Below are positions 43,338 through 50,250 of a stretch of DNA of 64,000 nt, in pieces. The stretch comes from Luteibacter sp. dw_328 (lineage in GTDB: Bacteria > Pseudomonadota > Gammaproteobacteria > Xanthomonadales > Rhodanobacteraceae). Every line of letters begins with the position of its first letter. Position 1 is the first letter of the stretch. The position numbers were made by a program, and so were the translations under genes. The notes under the pieces were generated by a model. It was not told the DNA's origin. It saw nothing but the letters and a program-made list of their open reading frames with translations, and ran no database searches. The DNA is taken from positions 62,001 through 126,000 of the forward strand of contig NZ_JAAVUW010000002.1 of NCBI RefSeq assembly GCF_018449605.1, in the 5' to 3' direction.

Positions 43338-43403
43338 TTCGCCGCTGAAGCGGCTCCTACAAGAGCGGTGGTCCACCCCCGTAGGAGCCGCTTCAGCGGC
43401 GAT
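43338..43403. repeat. REP-like inverted pair
   Basis: TTCGCCGCTGAAGCGGCTCC at 43338 and inverted GTAGGAGCCGCTTCAGCGGC at 43381, between the convergent sulfatase gene and a small hypothetical gene. Confidence 0.85.
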
Positions 43404-43420
43404 AGCTGTCACTGGTTGCG

Positions 43421-43669
43421 TCAGTGATGATTGCCAGCATCAGGCGCCTGGCCTGACTTAAGCCGGCGCACCTCCTGCCTGGCCGATTCCACGGCTTCGT
43501 CCTCGGCCGCTTCCGCGTAGCTGTGCAGACGCTTGCCCACCACGCGAGCGACTTCCTTGTGATCGGCATCGCGAATGATCACGTCCGCGGAGAAGCACGA
43601 GGCGCCCGTGTCGCTCTCGTGCCGCACGCAGCTGACTTCGTAGGAGTAATCGAGCTTCACCTTGCGCAT
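43421..43669 (-). CDS. Small hypothetical protein
   Basis: 82 residues starting MRKVKLDYSYEVSCVRHESD; the GAGGTGAGG before the ATG at 43669 favours this start over a GTG at 43684. Three beta-like strands and a C-terminal acidic/basic helix ('SYAEAAEDEAVESARQEVRRL') with two Cys residues. No family recognised. It is the last gene of the DUF3300-DUF2950 unit, 16 bp after its neighbour. Confidence 0.7.
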   Translation of the reverse strand: MRKVKLDYSYEVSCVRHESDTGASCFSADVIIRDADHKEVARVVGKRLHSYAEAAEDEAVESARQEVRRLKSGQAPDAGNHH

Positions 43670-43685
43670 GGCGTTGTACCTCACC

Positions 43686-44129
43686 TCAGGGCACTTTCTC
43701 GATCGTCATGCCACCTACCGTGACACCGAGGCCGAAGCCTTTGCCGGCGCCAGCGAGGGACATGTTCACCTCGCCCTTGGTCATGACCTGGGCTTCGCCG
43801 CTCTTGGGTATGCCCATGCTGGCCTCGGCGGCGACGTAGGTGCCGAGTGTTTCGTCAATCGATGTTACGTCGGAGAAGTTGGCCTTGCCACCCTTGATGC
43901 TGGATTTGCCGACGGAGAGACCACCGCCATTCGCGGTGAGCTTCACTTTCAGGTGGCTGCCGTTCGCACAGGTGATTGTCCCCGTCCCGGCGGCGTGCTT
44001 GTAGAGGATGGACCACGAAGCGAGATCGAAGCGCATCGTGCACTTCAAGGTGGCCTCGGCATGACCGGGTGTGGCGGTGAGCGTGCCGGCGGCCAGGACG
44101 AGCAAAGCGGGCAAGGTGCGAGCGTTCAC
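43686..44129 (-). CDS. Exported hypothetical protein of the DUF3300/DUF2950 unit
   Basis: 147 residues: signal peptide (MNARTLPALLVLAAGTLTAT), then a compact beta-rich domain ('ATLKCTMRFDLASWSILYKHAAGTGTITCANGSHLKVKLTANGGGLSVGKS...') with two cysteines that could form a disulphide, ending 'GFGLGVTVGGMTIEKVP'. I do not know a function. Its start overlaps the DUF2950 stop (ATGA), so it is coupled to it. Confidence 0.8.
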   Translation of the reverse strand: MNARTLPALLVLAAGTLTATPGHAEATLKCTMRFDLASWSILYKHAAGTGTITCANGSHLKVKLTANGGGLSVGKSSIKGGKANFSDVTSIDETLGTYVAAEASMGIPKSGEAQVMTKGEVNMSLAGAGKGFGLGVTVGGMTIEKVP

Positions 44130-45037
44130 TTGGTGTCTCCTGCAGTCGGGGTGTCGGCCGGTACGTCGGTCCAGCTGGAGTCCGGGTCGAAGCGGGTAAT
44201 GGCGGCAGCGGCGTGCTCGGTGTCCTTGCCCAGGTTCTTCTGGAAGATCTGCCCATCGTGGCTGATCGCGAAGGTCATCACTCCCGTTTCGCCGTAGCGC
44301 ACGGGCCAGGCGATCAGCGCGAAGCCGTTGGTCAGCAGCTTGCCTTCCATGTAGTTGTAAGCCCCGCCGGGGGCTGAGGGCCCCTGTGCGGTGAGGATGC
44401 GGTAGTGGTAGCCGTAGTAGCCGCCGCCGGTGGGCGGTGTGATGAAATACGGCCCCAGCGGACTCTCCGGTGCGTTGTCCTTTGCCTGCCAGTACAGGCC
44501 GTCATGCTTGCCGGGCGTGCTGATCAGCTTGCTGGCGTAATGCAGCACCTTGTCCTGGTCGTGCAAGCTCGAGGCGTAGTCGCGCTGCGCATCGTAGTAG
44601 GCGAGCAGGGCCTGGGGCACCGAGGCTTCGTTGTGGCCGATCTGCCGGGCGAGGATCTCTTCGCGGCCGGCTTTTGTGTCGAACGACCAGCCGTTCGCGC
44701 CCTTCACGAGGGGGATCGGCAGCACCCAGTTCGAACTGCCCACAGCGAGGTGGTGGGTGGTCCCCTCGGTAACGATCTTGTGCGCGCTGTCGTAGTCGGT
44801 GACGAAGGCATCCACGTCGTCGCGGTCGATGCCGTCGGTGGGAATGTAGGTGCGCCAGTCGTCGCCGAGTACTTTGGCGAGGGCAGGTTGGTCGTGTGCT
44901 TTCAGCGCGGCGACCAATGCATCGGATGCCGCATCCGGCGTCGGATAGGTTGCCGCCGCGGCCCATGCGGCGAAGGTGACGAGCAGGGACGACGCAAGGA
45001 GTGATTGCGCGAAGCGTTGAGTGATGAGTCGGGTCAT
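44126..45037 (-). CDS. DUF2950 exported protein
   Basis: 303 residues with a signal peptide (MTRLITQRFAQSLLASSLLV). The mature part, 'YPTPDAASDALVAALKAHDQPALAKVLGDDW', 'WSFDTKAGREEILARQIGHNEASVPQALLAYYDAQRDYA' and 'GGYYGYHYRILTAQGPSAPGGAYNYMEGKLLTNGFALIAWPVRYGETGVMTF', is typical of DUF2950. This family commonly stands next to DUF3300, as here (9-bp gap). Function not established; presumably periplasmic. Confidence 0.92.
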   Translation of the reverse strand: MTRLITQRFAQSLLASSLLVTFAAWAAAATYPTPDAASDALVAALKAHDQPALAKVLGDDWRTYIPTDGIDRDDVDAFVTDYDSAHKIVTEGTTHHLAVGSSNWVLPIPLVKGANGWSFDTKAGREEILARQIGHNEASVPQALLAYYDAQRDYASSLHDQDKVLHYASKLISTPGKHDGLYWQAKDNAPESPLGPYFITPPTGGGYYGYHYRILTAQGPSAPGGAYNYMEGKLLTNGFALIAWPVRYGETGVMTFAISHDGQIFQKNLGKDTEHAAAAITRFDPDSSWTDVPADTPTAGDTK

Positions 45038-45046
45038 GTCGTGCTC

Positions 45047-46423
45047 CTAGCGACGATGGAATCCGCCGCCGCCGGCGCGCGCGGGGACAGGCCGATTGAT
45101 CTGGCGCCCAGCAGAGGCACCGCCGCGCTGGCCTCCCAGGCTCTGCATGCTGCGCTGGCCTTGCTCGCGCTGTGCCGCACCATCACCTGGCGAGCGCACA
45201 CCCGAGAAGGCATTGGCACGCGCCTGCGATGCGCCAGGCTGGTGTTGTATGCCGCCGCCGTTCGCCCCGGGGCGGTTGTTGAGGCCACCCTGCCGGTCGG
45301 CGCCGTTGGCGCGGTTCCCGAGGTCGGCGCGATTGCCGGCGTTGCCCGCACCGCCGGGATGGCGCGAGCCGTTGAACGTTTCACCGGGCCGCCGCGCCGA
45401 GGCTGCCGCGCCGCCATTCGTTGTGCGATCGAAGCTCTGCATCGCCCGCTGCCGACTGGCGTCTGCGCCTCCCGCTTGCCCACGGAACGCCTGACGCTGC
45501 TGCGCGCCACCCACGCCCTGGTTGAAGCGCTGCTGGGTAGCCGCGCCGTTATAGGGCGTGCCGCGACGGTTGGCTGGATTGTGGTTCCAGTTGGTGTTGC
45601 CGTTTCCGCTGATACGGTTGTTGACGTTCATGTTGTTGTAGCGATTGACGTTGATGTTGACGTCGTTATGCCCCCAGTCGCACCCGCCCCATAGCGAATT
45701 GGCGACGGCGATACCGGTGCCGAAGGCGAGGCCGGCAGCCAGACCCGTCGCGACCGGGTGGTAATAGCCGGGAGGCGGTGGATAGTAAGGCGGCGGGTAG
45801 GCCGGATAGGCCCAGGTGCCGTACACCACGGTCGGGTTGTACGACGGCACGTAGACGACCTGGGGATCGGCCGGCTCGATCTGGATGATCGTCGTCGTCG
45901 GCGCGGTCTGTTGCACGATCACCTTCTGCTGCTCGGTGCTCTTCAGGTTGCCGGCCTTCTGCGCCTGCGCACGCAGGCGTTGTACCGAGCCCATCACGTC
46001 ATCGGGCTGGGCGAGGAAGGCATCACCCACATTGCGCACCCAATCCGGATGCGCACCCATCTGGGCCAGCACCGGTGGAAAGGCCACCATCGATTGCACG
46101 CTGGGGTCCCAGGGCTGGTTGGCAACCTGCTTCACGGCGGCATCGCCGGTCGCCTTGGGATTAGCTTTCGACCAGGCGGCCGCATCGGCGACATCAGCCG
46201 GATAGGTCGAGGCCATCAATACCTGGGAGAGCAGAGCGTCCGGATACAGCGCGATCGGCGCCATGAACTGGTCGATCTGTTCCTTCTTGAATACCGGTGC
46301 CGAAGCAGGAGCCGGTGCATTTTGTGCGGCCGGCGCGGGCGCAGGTGCCTGCGCCGAGGCGACCGGTACGCCAAGGGCGCAGAGGGCTGCGATGCCCACC
46401 CGCCAAACCATGCGTGCATTCAC
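45047..46423 (-). CDS. DUF3300 exported protein with long low-complexity tail
   Basis: 458 residues. Signal peptide (MNARMVWRVGIAALCALGVP), then the DUF3300 domain (about residues 45-190: 'FKKEQIDQFMAPIALYPDALLSQVLMASTYPADVADAAAWSK', 'QPWDPSVQSMVAFPPVLAQM', 'VQRLRAQAQKAGNLKSTEQQKV'). 'VYVPSYNPTVVYG' and a Tyr/Pro-rich patch lead into about 220 residues rich in Asn, Gly, Gln, Arg and Ala. First gene of the unit DUF3300-DUF2950-two small proteins. An operator-like motif is about 90 bp upstream. DUF3300 has no proven role. Confidence 0.93.
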   Translation of the reverse strand: MNARMVWRVGIAALCALGVPVASAQAPAPAPAAQNAPAPASAPVFKKEQIDQFMAPIALYPDALLSQVLMASTYPADVADAAAWSKANPKATGDAAVKQVANQPWDPSVQSMVAFPPVLAQMGAHPDWVRNVGDAFLAQPDDVMGSVQRLRAQAQKAGNLKSTEQQKVIVQQTAPTTTIIQIEPADPQVVYVPSYNPTVVYGTWAYPAYPPPYYPPPPGYYHPVATGLAAGLAFGTGIAVANSLWGGCDWGHNDVNINVNRYNNMNVNNRISGNGNTNWNHNPANRRGTPYNGAATQQRFNQGVGGAQQRQAFRGQAGGADASRQRAMQSFDRTTNGGAAASARRPGETFNGSRHPGGAGNAGNRADLGNRANGADRQGGLNNRPGANGGGIQHQPGASQARANAFSGVRSPGDGAAQREQGQRSMQSLGGQRGGASAGRQINRPVPARAGGGGFHRR

Positions 46424-46510
46424 GAGCGCTCTCCCTCATGCGGATCCCGAGGGAAAGGATCGATCCGCACAACAGCCCGCGACAGCGCAGTTGCACGTAC
46501 CGGACTTCCG

Positions 46511-46524
46511 CAAAACTACCTACG
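46511..46524. promoter_or_regulatory. Operator-like motif CAAAACTACCTACG before DUF3300
   Basis: Complement CGTAGGTAGTTTTGCG matches the CGTAGGTA half of the cluster consensus and is very like the site before the patatin gene (CTAGGTAATTCTGCG). About 90 bp upstream of the DUF3300 start. Confidence 0.5.
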
Positions 46525-46545
46525 CCCCACCCGGTAACGATGCTC

Positions 46546-47334
46546 CTACCGTACCGCCCACCCATGAACAATCCGCCGCAACTCCCCCAGCCCATCGGTA
46601 AGCGCAGCCGGTCCCGGCTGCAAGATCAACGGCGACTTGATCTCATACAGTTGCCCATCGCGAACCGCCGGCACATTCTCCCAGCCCGGCCTCGCGGCAA
46701 CCTGCTCCGGGCGAAAACGCTTCCCACACCAGGAGCCAATGATGATGTCCGGCGCCGTATCGATGACTTCCTGCGCGTCGGCAATGATCCGGTTTTTCGC
46801 CAGCGACTCCACGGCGCGGCCCGGCAGCACATCGTCACCACCGGCGATGCCCACCAGTTCGGACACCCAGCGGATGCCCGAGATCATCGGCTCGTCCCAT
46901 TCCTCGAAATACACGCGTGGCCGGCGGGGCAGGCGCGCCGACGCTTCGCGCGTTTCATCGAGCCCGCGTTCGAACGTTGCCGCGAGCTTCTCGGCCTTAT
47001 CCGCAACGCCGACGATTGCGCCAAGCCGACGGATGTATTCGAGGATGCCTTCAACGCTGCGGTGGTTGGATATCCACACTTCCACGCCAGCCTTGATCAG
47101 CGCCTGCGCGATGTCGGCCTGGATGTCCGAGAAGCCAATGGCGAGATCGGGCTTCAGCGCGAGAATCTTGTCGACCTTGGCACTGGTGAACGCGCTGACC
47201 TTGGGCTTGTCCCGGCGCGCTTCGGTGGGTCGCACCGTGAAGCCGCTGATTCCTACGATGCGGTCCTGCTCACCGAGGAGGTAGAGGGTTTCGGTCGGTT
47301 CTTCGGTGAGGCAGACGATGCGGCGCGGGCCCAT
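46546..47334 (-). CDS. BtuF-like cobalamin/metal-complex binding protein, apparently leaderless
   Basis: 262 residues starting MGPRRIVCLTEEPTETLYLL. 'RIVCLTEEPTETLYLLGEQDRIVGISGFTVRPTEAR', 'KVDKILALKPDLAIGFSDIQADIAQALIKAGVEVWISNHRSVEGILEYIRRLGAIVG' and 'PRVYFEEWDEPMISGIRWVSELVGIAGG' match class III ABC substrate-binding proteins of the BtuF type. No signal peptide is seen at this start and upstream codons do not supply one. No permease or ATPase gene is adjacent. The true ligand and compartment are uncertain. Confidence 0.85.
   Translation of the reverse strand: MGPRRIVCLTEEPTETLYLLGEQDRIVGISGFTVRPTEARRDKPKVSAFTSAKVDKILALKPDLAIGFSDIQADIAQALIKAGVEVWISNHRSVEGILEYIRRLGAIVGVADKAEKLAATFERGLDETREASARLPRRPRVYFEEWDEPMISGIRWVSELVGIAGGDDVLPGRAVESLAKNRIIADAQEVIDTAPDIIIGSWCGKRFRPEQVAARPGWENVPAVRDGQLYEIKSPLILQPGPAALTDGLGELRRIVHGWAVR
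47314..47332. repeat. 19-bp direct repeat, copy 1 (inside the BtuF-like gene start)
   Basis: GACGATGCGGCGCGGGCCC, repeated exactly at 47831-47849, with further similarity after it (RTGGGSGTTCCG). It covers the first codons of the BtuF-like gene. Confidence 0.7.
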
Positions 47335-47459
47335 GGGGGGTTCCGAAGCGGGGGAATGGGCCCATTGTGAGGGCTCAACACCTCCTGAGCCAAATCGGTC
47401 TCGCCCGCACGGCACCGGCCGAAATGTAGCCTACGCGGCGACTTCATACGTTGGCTTCG

Positions 47460-47702
47460 CTAGGGCTTAGGCAGCGTAAAGGACCAGCAGATGAGAAGGA
47501 GCGCAATGACGACGCCGACACAGATGAAGACCTTCTCCCTGCCAGTTCGGCTTCCCCGTAAAACGAGAGGCCAAAGAAAGACGAAGTCGGCCGTTCGCTT
47601 AACTCTGTTATCAACCTTGGTGCGTCGTGACCACCATACATAGATGGACAGGAGTGCCAGCAGCCCAAGAAAAACAGCAATGATCGGATTGATCGTCTTC
47701 AC
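47460..47702 (-). CDS. Small membrane protein, hypothetical
   Basis: 80 residues from a GTG at 47702. Two membrane helices (MKTINPIIAVFLGLLALLSI and 'VFICVGVVIALLLICWSF') flank a basic loop. No family recognised. Base composition is lower in GC than the flanking housekeeping genes. It lies between the two copies of a 19-bp direct repeat. Confidence 0.6.
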   Translation of the reverse strand: MKTINPIIAVFLGLLALLSIYVWWSRRTKVDNRVKRTADFVFLWPLVLRGSRTGREKVFICVGVVIALLLICWSFTLPKP

Positions 47703-47830
47703 TTTTCACAGTCCTCGCAAGCCCCCACGGAGCCCTTGATTGTTCCGGCTCCTCATCGTTGCCAGTCACGCCGTCCCGCCTTGTGCAAGGACTTGCGGGG
47801 CTAGGCAGAAATCGTGTCTAGCGTTAACCG

Positions 47831-47849
47831 GACGATGCGGCGCGGGCCC
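47831..47849. repeat. 19-bp direct repeat, copy 2
   Basis: Second copy of the BtuF-gene 5' sequence GACGATGCGGCGCGGGCCC, 517 bp from the first and next to the end of the DUF6968 gene. It suggests that the islet arose by an insertion or duplication at the BtuF gene start. Confidence 0.7.
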
Positions 47850-47886
47850 GTGGGCGTTCCGGTGCATCCAACGGGAACTACAGCGG

Positions 47887-48174
47887 CTACGGTGACGCGC
47901 CGAAACCTATTCCACTCGCACCGAGAAAGGTCAGCTGGCCGCTCTTCGCCTCGGTGGTCGTCGACAGGTAGATCGCTGCGTATTCGATGCCAAGAATCAA
48001 CGCCTGCAACGAATCGATGCCGCCGATTTTGCGGATCTTCTCGTTTCCCAGTCCCTTCACCTGGACGGGGCAGAAGTAGTCCGGTCCTTCAGGAATGGGC
48101 ACACCAATGAGAAGTTCGACAACTGCGTCGTCCATCGAGAACGTCCGCGATGCGATTACCTGCCCCAATTCCAT
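47887..48174 (-). CDS. DUF6968-family protein
   Basis: 95 residues starting MELGQVIASRTFSMDDAVVE after AAAGGA. 'VVELLIGVPIPEGPDYFCPVQVKGLGNEKIRKIGGIDSLQALILGIEYAAIYL' and 'GQLTFLGASGIGF' match the DUF6968 family, small proteins often found near toxin-immunity loci or as lone accessory genes. Cytosolic by prediction. It lies in the lower-GC islet. Confidence 0.75.
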   Translation of the reverse strand: MELGQVIASRTFSMDDAVVELLIGVPIPEGPDYFCPVQVKGLGNEKIRKIGGIDSLQALILGIEYAAIYLSTTTEAKSGQLTFLGASGIGFGASP

Positions 48175-48227
48175 GTGATTCCTTTAAATCAAGAGTCCGC
48201 GCGCAAAGGGTTCCTGAATCGACGACC

Positions 48228-48385
48228 TTACCGCGCCATCGCTGGCTTGAGATCCAGATGTTTTCGGAGATGGGAACCATAACGTCCGTGTAGGCGTAGC
48301 CCATCACACACCAGGCCCTACGACGGTAGACCTCGAACTCTTCCTTGGTGCACTGTTCTTGCACTTTTCGGATCGATTCATTCAC
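48228..48385 (-). pseudogene. Frameshifted small gene
   Basis: From a GTG at 48385 the frame reads MNESIRKVQEQCTKEEFEVY and on to 'VMGYAYTDVMVPIS'; the natural continuation 'RKHLDLKPAMAR' and a stop at 48228 lie in another frame, so a short indel near 48265 is likely. Staying in the first frame gives a 98-residue reading that overlaps DUF6968 by 86 bases and looks non-protein-like. Either a decayed gene or a sequencing error. Just upstream, a short open frame ends 'IHDKQIAERMLDLKHATSD' directly before this start, perhaps the tail of another lost gene. Confidence 0.4.
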
Positions 48386-48444
48386 CTAATCGCTAGTGGC
48401 GTGCTTCAGGTCCAACATGCGCTCTGCAATCTGTTTGTCGTGAA

Positions 48445-48750
48445 TCAAAAGATCACCGGTTCGTCGGAGTGGACGGAGAAGACGCCTCCGGCGAAGTACA
48501 GATAGCTCAGGCCGAAACCCATCGATGGCTCCCAGTCCGCGACGTTACCAAACCGGGCATGCGAGACGAGCTCCATGAGATTCAACGTTCCCGAGAACGA
48601 CTGGACGTTCTTGAATTCAACTGTCGATTGGACTCTTTCCCGCGAATCATCGCTCACGTAGCGATCTATGCGGATTCTAAAAATCCTGTTGATTGCGTCG
48701 ATTTCAACCGATTCCACGTTTGCGTCGTGAAGATTGACCTTCTCAGGCAC
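48445..48750 (-). CDS. Hypothetical protein, tandem paralogue A
   Basis: 101 residues starting MPEKVNLHDANVESVEIDAI. Clearly paralogous over its whole length to the protein encoded 13 bp upstream: shared blocks are 'DANVES', 'VQSFSGTLNLM', 'GFGLSY' and 'SDEP'. Small, soluble, beta-rich, with no signal peptide. Function unknown; tandem small paralogues in a low-GC islet often are immunity proteins, but there is no toxin gene here. Confidence 0.75.
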   Translation of the reverse strand: MPEKVNLHDANVESVEIDAINRIFRIRIDRYVSDDSRERVQSTVEFKNVQSFSGTLNLMELVSHARFGNVADWEPSMGFGLSYLYFAGGVFSVHSDEPVIF

Positions 48751-48762
48751 GCAGTGACCCCT

Positions 48763-49068
48763 TTAAAGGATGAACGGCTCATCCGAGTGAATGGAAAAAA
48801 CACCGCGGGCGAAATACACGTAGCTCAGGCCGAAGCCCGTCGATGGTTGCCAATACTGGATGTGGCCATCCCAGGCATTTGAGAGAAACGCCATGAGATT
48901 CAAGGTTCCCGAGAACGACTGGACGTTTCCGAACTGAACTGTCGCCTGGATTCTCTGCTTGGAGTCAGGAGCCTCGTAACGATTCACGCGGATGCGAAGA
49001 ATCCTGTTGACTGCGTCGATGTCGATGGACTCGACATTCGCATCGTCAAGAAGGGCGTTCTCAGGCAC
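48763..49068 (-). CDS. Hypothetical protein, tandem paralogue B
   Basis: 101 residues starting MPENALLDDANVESIDIDAV. Same length and layout as paralogue A, 13 bases away, with the same 'VQSFSGTLNLM' and 'GFGLSYVYFARGVFSIHSDEP' blocks. The pair results from a tandem duplication followed by divergence. Probably transcribed ahead of paralogue A. Confidence 0.75.
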   Translation of the reverse strand: MPENALLDDANVESIDIDAVNRILRIRVNRYEAPDSKQRIQATVQFGNVQSFSGTLNLMAFLSNAWDGHIQYWQPSTGFGLSYVYFARGVFSIHSDEPFIL

Positions 49069-49384
49069 TGGCTACATCCTTGATGTTTTGATCACTTGGC
49101 CTACGGACCAACTGGAGATCCGGTTCAGCCTCCGGGTAGTGGATCAATCCGAAATCGAAAAAGATGACCCGAGTGTGCTAAAGCGGGCAGGGTTACGGCC
49201 GTCAGGGTTTCGATGTTGATCATGGACGCCGACTACCCAAGGAAGGTGTTCCCCTCAGGGGCCAGAGCGCCCCGTTCTACGGCGAAGATAAGCGAGCCGG
49301 GGATTCTGTGTCTGTAGGGAAAGTCCTACGCGCTCGAAAATAACATGCCATGGGACCATGGGTCGGAACGCTGAGGCCAATGCT
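49069..49384. other. Intergenic stretch of about 316 bp, no gene seen
   Basis: Between paralogue B and the bpt stop. No convincing coding sequence, terminator or repeat was found; it has the lower GC of the islet in its first half. It must contain the promoter of the paralogue pair. Confidence 0.5.
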
Positions 49385-50086
49385 TCAAGGCATCTCAATC
49401 CAACGCCCATGCCGCCGAATCTCCAGCGGCCGGAACCGCCGCTTGTAATCCATCTTCGGATGCCCGGCGATCCAGAAGCCAAGATACACATATGGAATGC
49501 CACGCCGCTTCGCCAGCTCCACCTGCTGCAGGATGCCGAAGGTGCCAAGGCCGCGAGCTTCTTCCTCAGGATCAAAAAACGTATAGACGGCCGAAACCCC
49601 GGCAAGGGCGATATCCGTCACGGCGACGCCGAGCAGGCGCTCACCGAGGTAATACTCGAGGAAGAGGGTAGGGCTCCAGGGTGCAGCCAGGAACCGCTGG
49701 AAATCCTCTTCGTCCGCCCCGTCCATGCCGCCGCCGCTGTGGCGTGCCTGCAGGTATCGCTCGTACAGCTCGTGCCGCTCGGCGGTGAATCCCGGGAGGC
49801 CTTCGCGGATGGTCAGGTCGGCGTTGCGCTTGAGGCAGCGCTTCTGGGCGCGGTCCGGCGTGAATCGCTCGACGTCGATGCGGCAGGGCACGCAGGCCTG
49901 GCAGGCGGTGCACTGGGGCAGGTAGAGGTGGCCGCCGGCACGGCGGAAGCCTTTGGCGAGCGCCGGGCCGTAGAGTTTGTCGAGGTTGGGCGCGCCCGGG
50001 TCGACCACGAGATTTTGCGCCGTCCGCTCGGCGAAATAGCCGCAGGTGTGCGGCAGGGTTTGGAATAGGCGGACGCGGTCGGTCAT
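49385..50086 (-). CDS. bpt: Aspartate/glutamate leucyltransferase
   Basis: 233 residues. N-end-rule transferase related to eukaryotic ATE1, in bacteria adding Leu to N-terminal Asp/Glu for ClpS-ClpAP decay. N-terminal cysteine-rich segment 'QTLPHTCGYFAERTAQNLVVDP' and 'CTACQACVPCRIDVERFTPDRAQKR', and C-terminal 'VYTFFDPEEEARGLGTFGILQQVELAKRRGIPYVYLGFWIAGHPKMDYKRRFRPLE', are diagnostic. Monocistronic. Confidence 0.96.
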   Translation of the reverse strand: MTDRVRLFQTLPHTCGYFAERTAQNLVVDPGAPNLDKLYGPALAKGFRRAGGHLYLPQCTACQACVPCRIDVERFTPDRAQKRCLKRNADLTIREGLPGFTAERHELYERYLQARHSGGGMDGADEEDFQRFLAAPWSPTLFLEYYLGERLLGVAVTDIALAGVSAVYTFFDPEEEARGLGTFGILQQVELAKRRGIPYVYLGFWIAGHPKMDYKRRFRPLEIRRHGRWIEMP

Positions 50087-50139
50087 GGGGATGTTATAGC
50101 GCTAAGGCCGGTTGGCGTCTCGCGGAATGGGATTGCGCC

Positions 50140-50220
50140 GTAGGAGCCGATTCATCGGCGATGGGTGCTGGCGGTAGTCTGGCCCGCGGGCGCGGGATCG
50201 CCGATGAATCGGCTCCTACA
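50140..50220. repeat. REP-like inverted pair
   Basis: GTAGGAGCCGATTCATCGGC at 50140 and its inverted copy ending at 50220 (GCCGATGAATCGGCTCCTAC), between bpt and the bphP stop. Confidence 0.88.
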
Positions 50221-50250
50221 GGGGCGTGGGCCAGGGTCCGAAGGGGCGGG

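Noticed and set aside
48089-48385. 98-residue reading of the gene at 48385
   Set aside because: Its last half overlaps DUF6968 by 86 bases and is not protein-like; a frameshifted shorter gene explains the data better.
49255-49605. 116-residue minus-strand open frame spanning the end of bpt
   Set aside because: Most of it overlaps the bpt coding region in another frame on the same strand; no ribosome-binding site or family match.
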